64,000 bases of DNA from the NCBI RefSeq assembly GCF_000092045.1, contig NC_007761.1, positions 2,979,001 to 3,043,000 of the forward strand, written 5' to 3'. Numbering within the stretch: the stretch's first letter is position 1; each line of letters begins with the position of its first letter. A program made the translations under genes and the position numbers. The notes beneath the pieces were generated by a model that saw only the letters and a list, made by a program, of their open reading frames with translations, had not been told where the DNA came from and did no database searches. Origin of the DNA: Rhizobium etli CFN 42 (lineage in GTDB: Bacteria; Pseudomonadota; Alphaproteobacteria; Rhizobiales; Rhizobiaceae). Of the stretch, positions 53,279 to 63,071 are shown one piece after another.

Positions 53279-54163
53279 ATGACGGAGCTTGCAATCGGCA
53301 TAGACGGCGGCGGAACGAGCTGCCGCGCCGCGGTCGCGGACAGAAACGGAAATATCATCGGCCGCGGCAAAGCGGGCCCGGCCAATATTCTGTCCGACTT
53401 TGAAAACTCTCTTCTCAACATCGTCGAATCTGCACGGCAGGCGCTGCGCAATGCCCGGCTTGCTGATGAAACAATCTCGTCCGTTGCCTCAGTCGTCGGC
53501 GTCGCCGGCGCCAATGTAACGGACTACGGCGAGCGAATCGAAAAGGCCCTGCCCTTTGCCGAAGGCCGGGTCGTCACCGATGCGCTGATCGCGCTGCAGG
53601 GCGCGCTTGGTGACGACGACGGCATCGTCGGCGCCTTCGGCACCGGCTCGGTCTATAATGCCCGGCGGGATGGCCGCCTGCGCGGCATCGGCGGCTGGGG
53701 CTTCATCGTCGGCGACCAGGCAAGCGGCGCCCGCCTCGGCCGCGATCTCATGGAGCGGTCGCTGCTCGCCCACGACGGTGTGCGTCCGGCTTCTGCGATC
53801 ACCGAAGCGCTGATGACCGAATACGGCAACGACCCTGAGCGCATCGTCGAATTCGCGCATTCGGCAAGACCGACGGATTTTGCTCGCTATGCGCCCATTG
53901 TCTTCGAACATGCGGCCAAAGGCGATGCCGTCGCGGTCGGAATCGTCACGGATGCGGCAGCGGCGATCGGCGAAAGCCTTGACGCACTGCTTTGGCCCGA
54001 ATGCCCGTCCATCTGCCTGCTTGGCGGCTTGGCCGGAGCCTATCAGCCTTGGCTTTCCGAACGTTACAGATCGCGGCTTGCCAGTCCCAAGGGTGATGCC
54101 CTGCAGGGTGCGGTGGAACTTGCCGGCAAGCTTTCGAACGACCGCCAGAGAGGTGCGGCATGA
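53279..54163 (+). CDS. BadF/BadG/BcrA/BcrD-type sugar kinase (N-acetylglucosamine-kinase-like)
   Basis: 294 residues of the ASKHA fold. IGIDGGGTSCRAAVADRNG phosphate-1 loop, GAFGTGSVYN phosphate-2, GWGFIVGDQASGARLGRDLM, and CLLGGLAGAYQPWL. The family includes N-acetylglucosamine and glucosamine kinases. Start at 53279 follows CGGAGG about 6 bp upstream. Its stop overlaps the GntR gene by 4 bp. It would phosphorylate the sugar brought in by the divergent importer. Confidence 0.88.
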   Translation: MTELAIGIDGGGTSCRAAVADRNGNIIGRGKAGPANILSDFENSLLNIVESARQALRNARLADETISSVASVVGVAGANVTDYGERIEKALPFAEGRVVTDALIALQGALGDDDGIVGAFGTGSVYNARRDGRLRGIGGWGFIVGDQASGARLGRDLMERSLLAHDGVRPASAITEALMTEYGNDPERIVEFAHSARPTDFARYAPIVFEHAAKGDAVAVGIVTDAAAAIGESLDALLWPECPSICLLGGLAGAYQPWLSERYRSRLASPKGDALQGAVELAGKLSNDRQRGAA

Positions 54164-54918
54164 CCGACGACCTCGCTACCCTTCTTTCCCTGCAGCGCCT
54201 GCAGGCCGCCGGCACCGGCCCGCTGTATGTCAAACTTCGCCGCACGCTCGAAGAGGCCGTGCGCGCCGGCACGCTCGGCCACGGCGATGCGCTGCCGCCG
54301 GAACGCGATATCGCCGAATTTGCCGCTGTCAGCCGCGTCACGGTGCGCAAGGCGATCGACGAACTCGTCGCCGACGGCCTCCTGGTGCGCCGCCACGGCT
54401 CCGGCACCTTCGTCGCCAAACCGGTTTCCAAGGTCGAGCAGCGCCTGTCGCAGCTCACCTCCTTCACCGAGGACATGGCGCGCCGCGGCATGTCCTCCCG
54501 CTCCGAATGGCTGCACAAGGGCATCCATACCCCCTCGCCCGACGAGATGATGATCCTCGGGCTGGGCACCGACGTGAAGGTGTCGCGTCTCTCCCGCCTG
54601 CGCATCGCCGACGACCAGCCACTGGCGATTGAAAATGCCAGCGTTTCCGGCGAATTCCTGCCCGATCCCTCTGTTGTCACCAACTCGCTCTATGCCGAAC
54701 TCGAACGCCTGCAGGTCCGTCCGGTGCGCGCGGTGCAGCGTATTTCGGCGACCAACATGAAGGAGGCCGACGCCCAGCTTCTCGGCGTCCCCGTCGGCGC
54801 CGCCGGCCTGTCGATCGAGCGCATCTCCTATCTCGGCTCCGGCCGCGCCGTGGAATTCACCCGCTCGCTCTATCGCGGCGATGCCTATGATTTCGTCGCC
54901 GAGCTGACGATAGGGTGA
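54160..54918 (+). CDS. GntR-family regulator, HutC/UTRA subfamily
   Basis: 252 residues. N-terminal winged helix (about 18-85: LGHGDALPPERDIAEFAAVSRVTVRKAIDELVADGLL) and C-terminal UTRA effector-binding domain (about 105-245: VKVSRLSRLRIADDQPLAIE). UTRA proteins often sense phosphorylated sugars such as GlcNAc-6-P. It is translationally coupled to the kinase gene and very probably binds the TGGTATT cluster upstream. A strong inverted repeat follows at 54964-55000. Confidence 0.9.
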   Translation: MTDDLATLLSLQRLQAAGTGPLYVKLRRTLEEAVRAGTLGHGDALPPERDIAEFAAVSRVTVRKAIDELVADGLLVRRHGSGTFVAKPVSKVEQRLSQLTSFTEDMARRGMSSRSEWLHKGIHTPSPDEMMILGLGTDVKVSRLSRLRIADDQPLAIENASVSGEFLPDPSVVTNSLYAELERLQVRPVRAVQRISATNMKEADAQLLGVPVGAAGLSIERISYLGSGRAVEFTRSLYRGDAYDFVAELTIG

Positions 54919-54963
54919 CATAGGGCCGACACCCAACCGCGAACAAATCGAGCCATATCAACA

Positions 54964-55000
54964 CATGAAGCCGGAAAGTGAATCACTTTCCGGCTTCATG
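54964..55000. terminator. 37-bp near-perfect inverted repeat after the GntR gene
   Basis: An 18-bp arm (54964-54981) and its exact reverse complement (54983-55000) separated by a single base; core AAGCCGGAAAGTGA / TCACTTTCCGGCTT. No U-run follows, so termination is not certain. It separates the GntR gene from convergent metH and may serve both as a terminator. Confidence 0.75.
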
Positions 55001-55037
55001 TATCTAGATTCATTGCATTATGACGGTGGCAACGGTC

Positions 55038-58000
55038 TTATGCTGCGTCGTCGATTTCCTCGTCCGCCTTGCGCGGCACGTAGTTGAGCACCGGTCCAAG
55101 CCAGCGCTCGACTTCGGAAACGTCCATGCCCTTGCGCTTGGCATAATCTTCGACCTGATCGCGCTCCACCTTGGCGACGCCGAAATAATAGGAGTCGGGG
55201 TGGCCGATATAAAGACCGGAGACTGACGAGCCGGGCCACATCGCATAGCTCTCCGTCAGCTTCACGCCGGCAGCTTTCTCCGCATCGAGCAGCTTGAAGA
55301 GAGTCTTCTTCTCGGTGTGGTCAGGCTGAGCGGGATAACCCGGCGCCGGACGGATCCCGGCATAGGCTTCGCCGATGAGATCCTCGTTGCTGAGGTGCTC
55401 ATCGCTCGCATAGCCCCAATATTCGCGCCGCACCTGCTCGTGCATGCGCTCGGCAAAGGCTTCGGCGAAGCGGTCGGCCAGCGCCTTGACGAGGATCGAG
55501 GAATAGTCGTCATTCGACCGCTCGAAGCGTTCGGCGATGGCGATTTCCTCGATACCGGCCGTCACCACGAAGCCGCCGACATAATCCTGCACACCGCTTG
55601 TGACAGGCGCGACGAAATCCGACAGCGCTACATTCGCCCGCCCGTCCCGTTTCGAAAGCTGCTGGCGAAGCGTGTAGAAGGTGGCAAGCTCCTGGCTGCG
55701 ACTCTCGTCGGTAAACAGGCGGATGTCGTCGCCGACGGCGCCGGCCGGCCAGAAGCCGATGACGGCGCGCGGACGGAACCACTTCTCGTCGATGATCTTC
55801 TTGAGCATGGCCTGGGCATCGGCCCAGAGCGCACGCGCCGCCTCGCCCTGTTTCTCGTCCTCGAGAATGGCAGGGAAACGGCCGCGCAATTCCCAGGTCT
55901 GGAAGAACGGCGTCCAGTCGATGTATTTCGCGAGTTCGGCCAGGTCATAATCCTCGAACACCCGTGTGCCGAAGAACTCAGGCTTCGTCGGCTTGTAGGC
56001 CGACCAGTCGATCTTATGCGCGTTCTCGCGAGCTCGTGCCAGCGGCAGGCGCACCTTCTCGGCTTCGCTTCGAGCATGCGCGGCCGCCACCTTGGCATAT
56101 TCGGCTCTTATATCGTCGACATAGCCCTGGCGCGTCTCCGGCGAAAGCAGCGCCGAGACGACGCCGACGGCGCGGCTCGCATCGGTGACGTAGACCGCCT
56201 GGCCCTTGTTGTAGCCGGGATGGATCTTCACCGCCGTATGCACGCGGCTGGTGGTGGCACCACCGATCAGGAGCGGGATCTCGAAGCCCTGCCGTTCCAT
56301 CTCGGACGCAACATGCACCATCTCGTCGAGCGACGGCGTGATCAGACCGGAAAGGCCGATGACGTCGACCTTTTCGGCGATCGCCGTTTCGAGGATCTTC
56401 GTCGCCGGCACCATGACGCCGAGGTCGACGATCTCGTAGTTGTTGCAGGCGAGCACGACCCCGACGATATTCTTGCCGATATCGTGCACGTCGCCCTTGA
56501 CGGTCGCCATCAGGATCTTGCCGGCCGACTGACGGTCATCACCGCCGTTGAGACGCTTTTCCTCTTCCATGTAGGGAAGCAGGACGGCAACGGCCTGCTT
56601 CATGACGCGCGCCGACTTGACCACCTGCGGCAGGAACATCTTGCCCGAGCCGAACAGGTCGCCGACGACGTTCATGCCAGCCATCAGCGGCCCTTCGATG
56701 ACGTGCAACGGCCGGGCGGCCTGCCGGCGCGCCTCCTCCGTATCGGCCTCGATATATTCGGTGATGCCGTTCACCAGCGCATGCTCGAGACGCTTCTCGA
56801 CGCTCCATTCGCGCCAGGAGAGGTCCTGGACACGCCCCTCCTTTGCCCCGGCGCCACGGAAACGTTCGGCCACTTCGAGCAGCCGTTCGGTGCCGTCGGC
56901 ACGGCGGTTCAGCACCACGTCCTCGCAGGCTTCGCGCAGCTCCGGATCGATGTTGTCATAGACGGCGAGCTGGCCGGCATTGACGATGCCCATGTCCATG
57001 CCCGCCTGGATGGCGTGGTAGAGGAACACGGCATGCATCGCCTCGCGCACCGGCTCGTTGCCGCGGAACGAGAAGGACAGGTTGGAGACGCCGCCGGAGA
57101 TATGCACGAGCGGCATGCGCTCACGGATCGTCCGCGCCGCCTCGATGAAATCGACGCCGTAATTATTGTGTTCTTCGATGCCGGTCGCGACCGCGAAGAT
57201 GTTCGGGTCGAAGATGATATCCTCCGGCGGGAAACCGATCTTTTCGGTCAAAAGCTTATAGGCACGCGTGCAGATCTCGACCTTGCGGTCGTAATTGTCC
57301 GCTTGCCCCGTCTCGTCGAAGGCCATGACGACGACGGCAGCGCCGTAATTGCGCAGCAGGCGCGCCTGGGCGAGAAAATTCTCCTCGCCTTCCTTCAGCG
57401 AGATCGAGTTGACGATCGGCTTGCCCTGCACACGCTTCAGGCCGGATTCGATGATCGAGAATTTCGACGAGTCGATCATGACAGGCACGCGGGCGATGTC
57501 GGGCTCGGCGGCGATCAGGTTGAGGAACTCGACCATTGCCTTTTCGGAATCGATCAGGCCTTCATCCATGTTGATGTCGATCACCTGCGCGCCGTTTTCG
57601 ACCTGGTCGCGCGCGACATCGAGTGCTGCCGTGTAGTCGGCATTGGTGATCAGCTTGCGGAACTTCGCCGAGCCGGTGACATTGGTGCGCTCGCCGACGT
57701 TGACGAAGGGAATATCCTTGGTCAGCTCGAAGGGTTCGAGGCCTGACAATGACATGAAAGGACGGTGCTCGGGGATCGGCCGCGGCTTGTACTTGGCGAC
57801 GGTCTCGGCAATCGCCCGGATATGTTCCGGCGTCGAGCCGCAGCAGCCGCCGACGATGTTGACCAGGCCTTCGCGAGCGAAGCTGTCAATCTGGGCCGCC
57901 ATCAGCTCCGGTGTTTCGTCATACTGGCCGAATTCGTTGGGCAGGCCGGCATTCGGATAGGCGCAGATGAAGGTGTCGGCGACGCCCGAAAGCTCCTGCA

Positions 58001-58811
58001 GATGCGGACGCATCGCATTGGCGCCGAGCGCGCAGTTCAGCCCGATCGTGAAAGGATTGGCGTGGCGCACCGAGTTCCAGAAAGCCGACGGCGTCTGGCC
58101 GGAGAGCGTGCGGCCGGAAAGGTCGGTGATCGTGCCGGAGATCATCACCGGCAGGCGCACCCCCTTGGCCTCGAAGCGCTCCTCGCAGGCGAAGATCGCG
58201 GCCTTGGCGTTCAGCGTGTCGAAGATCGTCTCGATGAGGATGATGTCGGCGCCGCCATCGATCAGCCCGTCGATCTGCTCGCCATAGGCGGAGCGCAGAT
58301 CGTCGAAGGTGACGGCGCGGAAGCCGGGATTATTGACATCCGGCGAGATCGAGGCAGTGCGGTTGGTCGGACCGATGGCGCCGGCAACGAAGCGGCGGCG
58401 GCCGTCCTCGCGCTCGGCCCGCAGAGCCGCGCGGCGGACGATCTCGGCGCCCTCCTTGTTGAGGTCGTAAACCGCGCCTTCCATCTGGTAATCGGCCTGC
58501 GCGATGCGGGTCGAGGAGAAGGTGTTGGTCTCGAGGATATCGGCGCCAGCCTTGGCGTAGCGGTAATGGATCTCTTCGATCGCATCCGGCTGGGTCAGGA
58601 TCAGAAGGTCGTTATTGCCTTTCTGATGGCAAGCGCAGCCGATGAAGCGGGTGCCGCGAAACTGGTCTTCGTCATAGCCGAGGCCCTGGATCTGCGTGCC
58701 CATGGCGCCGTCGAGGACAAGGATGCGTTCGCTCGCGGCTTTGCGCAGCGCTGCGAAAACTTCATTGCCGTCACGCTTGCCCGTTTCCGGACCAAAGAGG
58801 TTGTCAAACAC
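55038..58811 (-). CDS. metH: Cobalamin-dependent methionine synthase (MetH)
   Basis: 1257-residue, four-domain enzyme transferring a methyl group from 5-methyl-THF to homocysteine. Homocysteine domain with [16 protein letters not shown] and zinc-site [13 protein letters not shown]; pterin domain with [19 protein letters not shown]12 domain with [17 protein letters not shown] (DxHxxG cobalt ligand); C-terminal activation domain with [15 protein letters not shown] start at GTG 58809-58811, because AGGAG is 8 bp upstream; the frame extends to 58853 without a ribosome site. The palindrome 58852-58871 lies about 40 bp upstream. Confidence 0.97.
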   Translation of the reverse strand: MFDNLFGPETGKRDGNEVFAALRKAASERILVLDGAMGTQIQGLGYDEDQFRGTRFIGCACHQKGNNDLLILTQPDAIEEIHYRYAKAGADILETNTFSSTRIAQADYQMEGAVYDLNKEGAEIVRRAALRAEREDGRRRFVAGAIGPTNRTASISPDVNNPGFRAVTFDDLRSAYGEQIDGLIDGGADIILIETIFDTLNAKAAIFACEERFEAKGVRLPVMISGTITDLSGRTLSGQTPSAFWNSVRHANPFTIGLNCALGANAMRPHLQELSGVADTFICAYPNAGLPNEFGQYDETPELMAAQIDSFAREGLVNIVGGCCGSTPEHIRAIAETVAKYKPRPIPEHRPFMSLSGLEPFELTKDIPFVNVGERTNVTGSAKFRKLITNADYTAALDVARDQVENGAQVIDINMDEGLIDSEKAMVEFLNLIAAEPDIARVPVMIDSSKFSIIESGLKRVQGKPIVNSISLKEGEENFLAQARLLRNYGAAVVVMAFDETGQADNYDRKVEICTRAYKLLTEKIGFPPEDIIFDPNIFAVATGIEEHNNYGVDFIEAARTIRERMPLVHISGGVSNLSFSFRGNEPVREAMHAVFLYHAIQAGMDMGIVNAGQLAVYDNIDPELREACEDVVLNRRADGTERLLEVAERFRGAGAKEGRVQDLSWREWSVEKRLEHALVNGITEYIEADTEEARRQAARPLHVIEGPLMAGMNVVGDLFGSGKMFLPQVVKSARVMKQAVAVLLPYMEEEKRLNGGDDRQSAGKILMATVKGDVHDIGKNIVGVVLACNNYEIVDLGVMVPATKILETAIAEKVDVIGLSGLITPSLDEMVHVASEMERQGFEIPLLIGGATTSRVHTAVKIHPGYNKGQAVYVTDASRAVGVVSALLSPETRQGYVDDIRAEYAKVAAAHARSEAEKVRLPLARARENAHKIDWSAYKPTKPEFFGTRVFEDYDLAELAKYIDWTPFFQTWELRGRFPAILEDEKQGEAARALWADAQAMLKKIIDEKWFRPRAVIGFWPAGAVGDDIRLFTDESRSQELATFYTLRQQLSKRDGRANVALSDFVAPVTSGVQDYVGGFVVTAGIEEIAIAERFERSNDDYSSILVKALADRFAEAFAERMHEQVRREYWGYASDEHLSNEDLIGEAYAGIRPAPGYPAQPDHTEKKTLFKLLDAEKAAGVKLTESYAMWPGSSVSGLYIGHPDSYYFGVAKVERDQVEDYAKRKGMDVSEVERWLGPVLNYVPRKADEEIDDAA

Positions 58812-58851
58812 GGGAGGCTCCTTGACGTCGTAAGACCAGACAGTCCAAATC

Positions 58852-58871
58852 ACATAAAGATATCTTTATGT
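58852..58871. promoter_or_regulatory. 20-bp palindromic operator, methionine-cycle regulator site 2
   Basis: ACATAAAGATATCTTTATGT is a perfect 20-bp palindrome that contains the same 16-bp ATAAAGATATCTTTAT core as the site upstream of the ArsR-methyltransferase/metF operon (23460-23475). It sits in the metH promoter region and 109 bp upstream of the divergent AGE gene. Confidence 0.82.
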
Positions 58872-58980
58872 CAATATATGCCTGTCGATTTCGTGCTTTG
58901 CAAGCCTCACCAGATGACAGGCTTGAACGGCCTCTATATAGGCAGTTGATACGCATTGCCCACCAAATCGGAGAAGTATC

Positions 58981-60240
58981 ATGGCACCCGCAACCGGCAA
59001 CGCCGCGCTTGGAAACTGGACGAGCCGCGCCTATCACCGCGCCTGGCTACTTGACCAGGCAAACGGGCTCTTCGATTTCTTCCAGCACAATTCGGTCAAT
59101 CCCAAGGGCGGCTTCTACGACCTCGACGACACCGGCAAGCCGCTCGACGCCGAGGGGCAGATCCGCAGCATCCATATTGCGGCGCGCGCCGTGCATTGCT
59201 TTGCCATCGGCGCGCTGCTCGGCCGTCCGGGTGCTGCCGACCTCGTCGACCACGGCATGGACTATCTCTGGAACCATCACCGCGACCTAGAGAATGGCGG
59301 CTATTTCTGGTCGCTCGACAAGAATGGTCCGGTCGACAGCAACAAGCAGGGCTATGGCCACGCCTTCGTGCTGCTCGCCGCCTCATCCGCCAAGACGATC
59401 GGCCATCCGCTCGCCGACGGCATGGTTGCCGACATCACCGAGGTCCTGAACACCAAGTTCTGGGAACCGCGCCACGGCGCGATCGCCGAGGAATTCACCG
59501 CCGACTGGCAGCCGCTCGACGGCGGCACCTATCGCGGCCAGAACTCCAACATGCACCTGACCGAAGCACTGATGGCCGCCTTCGAGGCGACCGGCGACAA
59601 GGACTACCTCACCAAGGCCGAGAGCATCGCCGATCTCGTCATCCGCCGCGCCGCCGGATCGGTCGACTGGCGCGTCGCCGAACATTTCGACGCCGAATGG
59701 AACCTCGACAAGCAATACTATCATCCGAACGAGATGTTCCGCCCGGCCGGTACGACGCCCGGCCACTGGCTGGAATGGGCCCGACTCATCCTGCAACTCT
59801 GGGTGCTCGGCGACAAACGCATCGAATGGATGCCGGATGCGGCCAAGGCGCTCTTCGAGCAGTCGATGGCGCTCGGCTGGGACAGCGACAAGGGCGGCTT
59901 CTTCTATACGCTCGACTGGAACGACAAGCCGGCCAAGCGCAACAAGCTCTGGTGGCCGGCCTGCGAGGGGGCGGCTGCCGCGCATTTCCTCAACGAGCAC
60001 CTGCCGAGCGACTACCACGAGGAATGCTACCGAAAGATCTGGAACGTCATCGAACGCGCCTTCATCGACCATAAGAACGGCGGCTGGCACGAGGAACTGA
60101 CGGAGGATCTCGTTCCCTCGCATTCGCTCTTCCCCGGCAAGGGCGATATTTATCACGCCCTGCAGGCCTGCCTCATCCCGCTCTTCCCGGCAACCGGCAG
60201 CCTGACGAAGGGCATCGCCGAGGCCGGCGGCAGGCTCTGA
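58981..60240 (+). CDS. N-acylglucosamine 2-epimerase (AGE) superfamily sugar isomerase/epimerase
   Basis: 419 residues, an (alpha/alpha)6-barrel enzyme. Family features: SIHIAARAVHCFAIG, YGHAFVLLAASSA, NSNMHLTEALMAAFEATGD with a conserved His, PGHWLEWARLILQL, and SLFPGKGDIYHALQA near the C-terminus. Members isomerise mannose-fructose or sulfoquinovose, or epimerise N-acylglucosamine or cellobiose; the mannose-isomerase type is plausible by length. It is divergent from metH and not clearly operonic. Confidence 0.9.
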   Translation: MAPATGNAALGNWTSRAYHRAWLLDQANGLFDFFQHNSVNPKGGFYDLDDTGKPLDAEGQIRSIHIAARAVHCFAIGALLGRPGAADLVDHGMDYLWNHHRDLENGGYFWSLDKNGPVDSNKQGYGHAFVLLAASSAKTIGHPLADGMVADITEVLNTKFWEPRHGAIAEEFTADWQPLDGGTYRGQNSNMHLTEALMAAFEATGDKDYLTKAESIADLVIRRAAGSVDWRVAEHFDAEWNLDKQYYHPNEMFRPAGTTPGHWLEWARLILQLWVLGDKRIEWMPDAAKALFEQSMALGWDSDKGGFFYTLDWNDKPAKRNKLWWPACEGAAAAHFLNEHLPSDYHEECYRKIWNVIERAFIDHKNGGWHEELTEDLVPSHSLFPGKGDIYHALQACLIPLFPATGSLTKGIAEAGGRL

Positions 60241-60304
60241 CGGCTGTTTCAGCCACGAGCGCCGGCAGGCCGGTGCTCGGATTGTTGCGGCAGATGCGGC
60301 CGCG

Positions 60305-60799
60305 TCACAGCGGAGAGAGCCGCAACGTATCGAGATCCTTCGCCAGCATCAGCGCCAAGGCTTCGACCACAAGATTGTGGTCGTCGCGCTGCGGCAGTCC
60401 GGAGACGGTGACCGCGCCGATGCAGCCGGTACCCTTGACATTGATCGGAAAACTGCCGCCATGCGGCGCATAATCGGCGCCATCAAGCCCGTTATCCTCG
60501 ACGGTCTTGCCATCTTTGCTAAGCTTCAGGCCGGAGGCATAGCTGCTGCGGAAATAGCGCAGCACCATATTGCGCTTGCGACGCACCCAGTTGACGTTGT
60601 CAGGCGTCACGCCCGGCAATGCTGCGTAGAAGACCGGCATCGAATGCAGCGTCACATCGATCGCGATGCCGAGGCCGCGCTCGCTGGCGAGTTCCTGCAG
60701 AAGCTTGCCGAGCTGCCAGGCAGTGGTGAGATCGAAGGCGTCGAAGCTGAGCGCCTTTTCCTGCTCGGCGATCCGACTGAGATCGTTGTCGATTGTCAT
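60305..60799 (-). CDS. UPF0303 family protein (heme-binding-like DUF336 fold)
   Basis: 164 residues of the UPF0303/HbpS-like fold: IAEQEKALSFDAFDLTTAWQLG, YFRSSYASGLKLSKDG, YAPHGGSFPINVKGTGCIGAVTVSGLPQRDDHNLVVEAL. Family members are linked to heme or redox binding or to glycolate/urate-type loci, but function is not settled. Convergent with the AGE gene. An 88-bp gap separates it from the flavin reductase upstream. Confidence 0.85.
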   Translation of the reverse strand: MTIDNDLSRIAEQEKALSFDAFDLTTAWQLGKLLQELASERGLGIAIDVTLHSMPVFYAALPGVTPDNVNWVRRKRNMVLRYFRSSYASGLKLSKDGKTVEDNGLDGADYAPHGGSFPINVKGTGCIGAVTVSGLPQRDDHNLVVEALALMLAKDLDTLRLSPL

Positions 60800-60887
60800 G
60801 ATAGGCGCTCCTCTCCTGCAATGATCCGCTGCAGACCATTCTCATCAGGAGAGAAAAAGTAAAGCAAAACTTGGACCCACCCTGATG

Positions 60888-61499
60888 TCAGAGCTTCGGC
60901 GTCAGCATCTCGAAACGATCGCGGATGGTGGTGCAGGTATCGCCGCCCAATCGCGCAATGGCATCGACCGCGGCCGGATCGACATGCAGCCGTTCCGGAT
61001 CGACGACACCGTCACGATAATGCGCGTAGACGATTTCACCCATGACAATCTGTCGCGAACGGCCGAGCTCCAGCGTCACATGCCGTCGGCACTCGAAGGC
61101 GGCCGGCGCCTCGGCGATGAAGGGCGACGCCACCTTCGCGCCAGGTACCGCCGTCAGCCCCGCCTCCTTCAGCTCATCGACGCCACGCGGATACTTCGCG
61201 CCGCAGACATGCATGGCCTCGGCGATCGCCAAGGAGACGATGTTGACCGTGAAGACCTCGGTCATGCGAATATTGTGGCCGGTGTCCTTGAACGACATGT
61301 CGGCATTGTTCTCGACGCCGATCGCCAGGATCGGCGGATCGGCCGACAGGCAGTTGAAGAAGCTGAAGGGCGCCGCATTGATCCGGCCATGCTCGTCGAC
61401 CGTCGTCACCAGCGCGATCGGCCGCGGGATGATCGTGCCGATCATCAGCTTGTAGCGCTGGCGCTCGCTGAGCTCTTCGAAATCGAAGGAAACGCTCAT
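60888..61499 (-). CDS. Flavin reductase-like domain protein
   Basis: 203 residues: FMN-binding split-barrel of the flavin-reductase type, with IPRPIALVTTVDEHGRINAAPFSFFNCLSADPPILAIG and HNIRMTEVFTVNIVS. It probably reduces or binds FMN for a partner monooxygenase not seen here. It follows the racemase gene by 4 bp and belongs to the 63986-60888 minus-strand group. Confidence 0.88.
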   Translation of the reverse strand: MSVSFDFEELSERQRYKLMIGTIIPRPIALVTTVDEHGRINAAPFSFFNCLSADPPILAIGVENNADMSFKDTGHNIRMTEVFTVNIVSLAIAEAMHVCGAKYPRGVDELKEAGLTAVPGAKVASPFIAEAPAAFECRRHVTLELGRSRQIVMGEIVYAHYRDGVVDPERLHVDPAAVDAIARLGGDTCTTIRDRFEMLTPKL

Positions 61500-61503
61500 G
61501 GGT

Positions 61504-62247
61504 TCAGCCGATTTTCGGGATCGGCGAGAAACCGCTCATCGCGCCCATAAGGGGTTTCGGCAGCGGTGAGGCGTAGGAGCCGCGCTTGCTGGTGGAAAGC
61601 CCGAGCGACACCAGCGCCTCGGCCTGCTTGACGGCGGCCGCGACACCGTCGACGACGGGCACGCCGTAAATATCCTGCAATTCCCTGGCAAGATCCGTCA
61701 TGCCGGCGCAGCCGAGCACGATCGCTTCGGCGCCGTCTTCGGCAAGCGCCCGCTCGATCTCGGCCCTCAGCTTGCCGATCGCGCCCGAGGCCGCGTCTTC
61801 CAACTCCAGCACCGGGATGTCGGAGGCGCGCACCTTCGCCCGGTCGCCCATGCCGTAGCGCCGTACCAGATTGTCGATCAGCACCCGCGACCGCTCCAGC
61901 GTCGTCACCACGGTGAAACGCTGCGCCAGGAAACCCGCCGTGACCACGGCGGATTCACAGAGACCGAGGATCGGCACGTCCGCGAAGCTTCGCGCCGCTT
62001 CGAGCCCGGTGTCGTCGAAGCAGGCGATGACCGCCGCGTCGTAGCCCGCCACCTGCCGCGCGCGGAGTTCGGAAAGCAGGCCGGGAATCGCCAGCGCCCC
62101 GTCATAATGCCCCTCGATGGAGACGGGCCCCATGCTCGACGTCGCGGCGATGATCTCCGTGCCGTACGCCGCCACCGCGCGCGCAGCGGCCGCAGCCTTC
62201 TCGGTCATGGAGACCGTGCTATTCGGATTGACGATGAGGATGCGCAT
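61504..62247 (-). CDS. Asp/Glu/hydantoin racemase family protein
   Basis: 247 residues, two alpha/beta domains with the two catalytic Cys expected: one in VIACFDDTG (about residue 79) and one in VLGCAGMTDLA (about 180). N-terminal IVNPNSTVSMTE is the hydantoin-racemase pattern. Could racemise hydantoins or a related amide intermediate. One base after the permease start, so co-transcribed with the transporter. Confidence 0.88.
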   Translation of the reverse strand: MRILIVNPNSTVSMTEKAAAAARAVAAYGTEIIAATSSMGPVSIEGHYDGALAIPGLLSELRARQVAGYDAAVIACFDDTGLEAARSFADVPILGLCESAVVTAGFLAQRFTVVTTLERSRVLIDNLVRRYGMGDRAKVRASDIPVLELEDAASGAIGKLRAEIERALAEDGAEAIVLGCAGMTDLARELQDIYGVPVVDGVAAAVKQAEALVSLGLSTSKRGSYASPLPKPLMGAMSGFSPIPKIG

Positions 62248-62248
62248 A

Positions 62249-63070
62249 TCAATCTATCTTTGCCTGCCGCCGCCCCAGCATCGTCATGATGCCGAGCGCA
62301 ATGAGAATGATGGTGAAGGAAAACAGCGTCGTCACCGTGCCGAGCGCATAGAGCACCGGCGTCGTGACATTGGTCGTCATGCCGTAGATTTCGAGCGGCA
62401 GCGTATTGTAGCTGCCCGACGTCATCAATGTGCGCGCGAATTCGTCATAGGAAAGCGTGAAACCGAACAGCCCGACGCCGATGAGGCTCGGCGCGATCAT
62501 CGGCAGCACGACATGCCGGAACGTCTGCCAGGACGTGGCGCCGAGATCGCGCGCCGCTTCCTCGTAAGCGGGCGAGAAGCGGTTGAAGACGGCAAACATG
62601 ATCAGCACGCCGAAGGGCAGCGTCCAGGTCAGGTGCGCGCCGAAAGCCGACGAATACCAGGCGGGCTTCAGCCCGCCCTCCTGAAAGACGACGCCGATAC
62701 CGAGCGAAATGATGATCGACGGCACGACGAGGCTGGCGACCGTGGCGTAGAACAGCACGGTCGATCCGCGGAAACGGCGGCGGAAGGCAAGGCCGGCCAG
62801 CAGCGACACGACGACAGTCACCACCATCACCATCAGCGCGAGGGTGAAGGAGCGCCGGAACGAGGCGCCGAAATCGCCGACCGCCTGCTTTTCGAACAGG
62901 TTGAAGAACCAGTGCGTGGAAACGCCGTTCATCGGGAAGGTCAGGCCGCCGTCCGGCCCCTGGAAGGAGAGGATCAGGATCGCCGAAAGCGGGCCGTAGA
63001 GGAACAGCACGAAGACGATGAAGAATATCGCCAGCAGATAGAATTCGAGGCCGCGTTTTTCGTGGTTCAT
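62249..63070 (-). CDS. ABC importer permease (PotC type)
   Basis: 273 residues, six transmembrane helices, EAA loop YEEAARDLGATSWQTFRHVVLPMIAPSLIG. PotC-like with polyamine/opine/spermidine-type importers. Coupled to the upstream permease (one base between stop and start) and to the racemase gene downstream. Confidence 0.9.
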   Translation of the reverse strand: MNHEKRGLEFYLLAIFFIVFVLFLYGPLSAILILSFQGPDGGLTFPMNGVSTHWFFNLFEKQAVGDFGASFRRSFTLALMVMVVTVVVSLLAGLAFRRRFRGSTVLFYATVASLVVPSIIISLGIGVVFQEGGLKPAWYSSAFGAHLTWTLPFGVLIMFAVFNRFSPAYEEAARDLGATSWQTFRHVVLPMIAPSLIGVGLFGFTLSYDEFARTLMTSGSYNTLPLEIYGMTTNVTTPVLYALGTVTTLFSFTIILIALGIMTMLGRRQAKID

Positions 63071-63071
63071 C

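Noticed and set aside
55317..57746. Plus-strand open frame of 809 codons inside metH
   Set aside because: Entirely antisense to metH, with composition of a reverse-complement frame; no domain visible.
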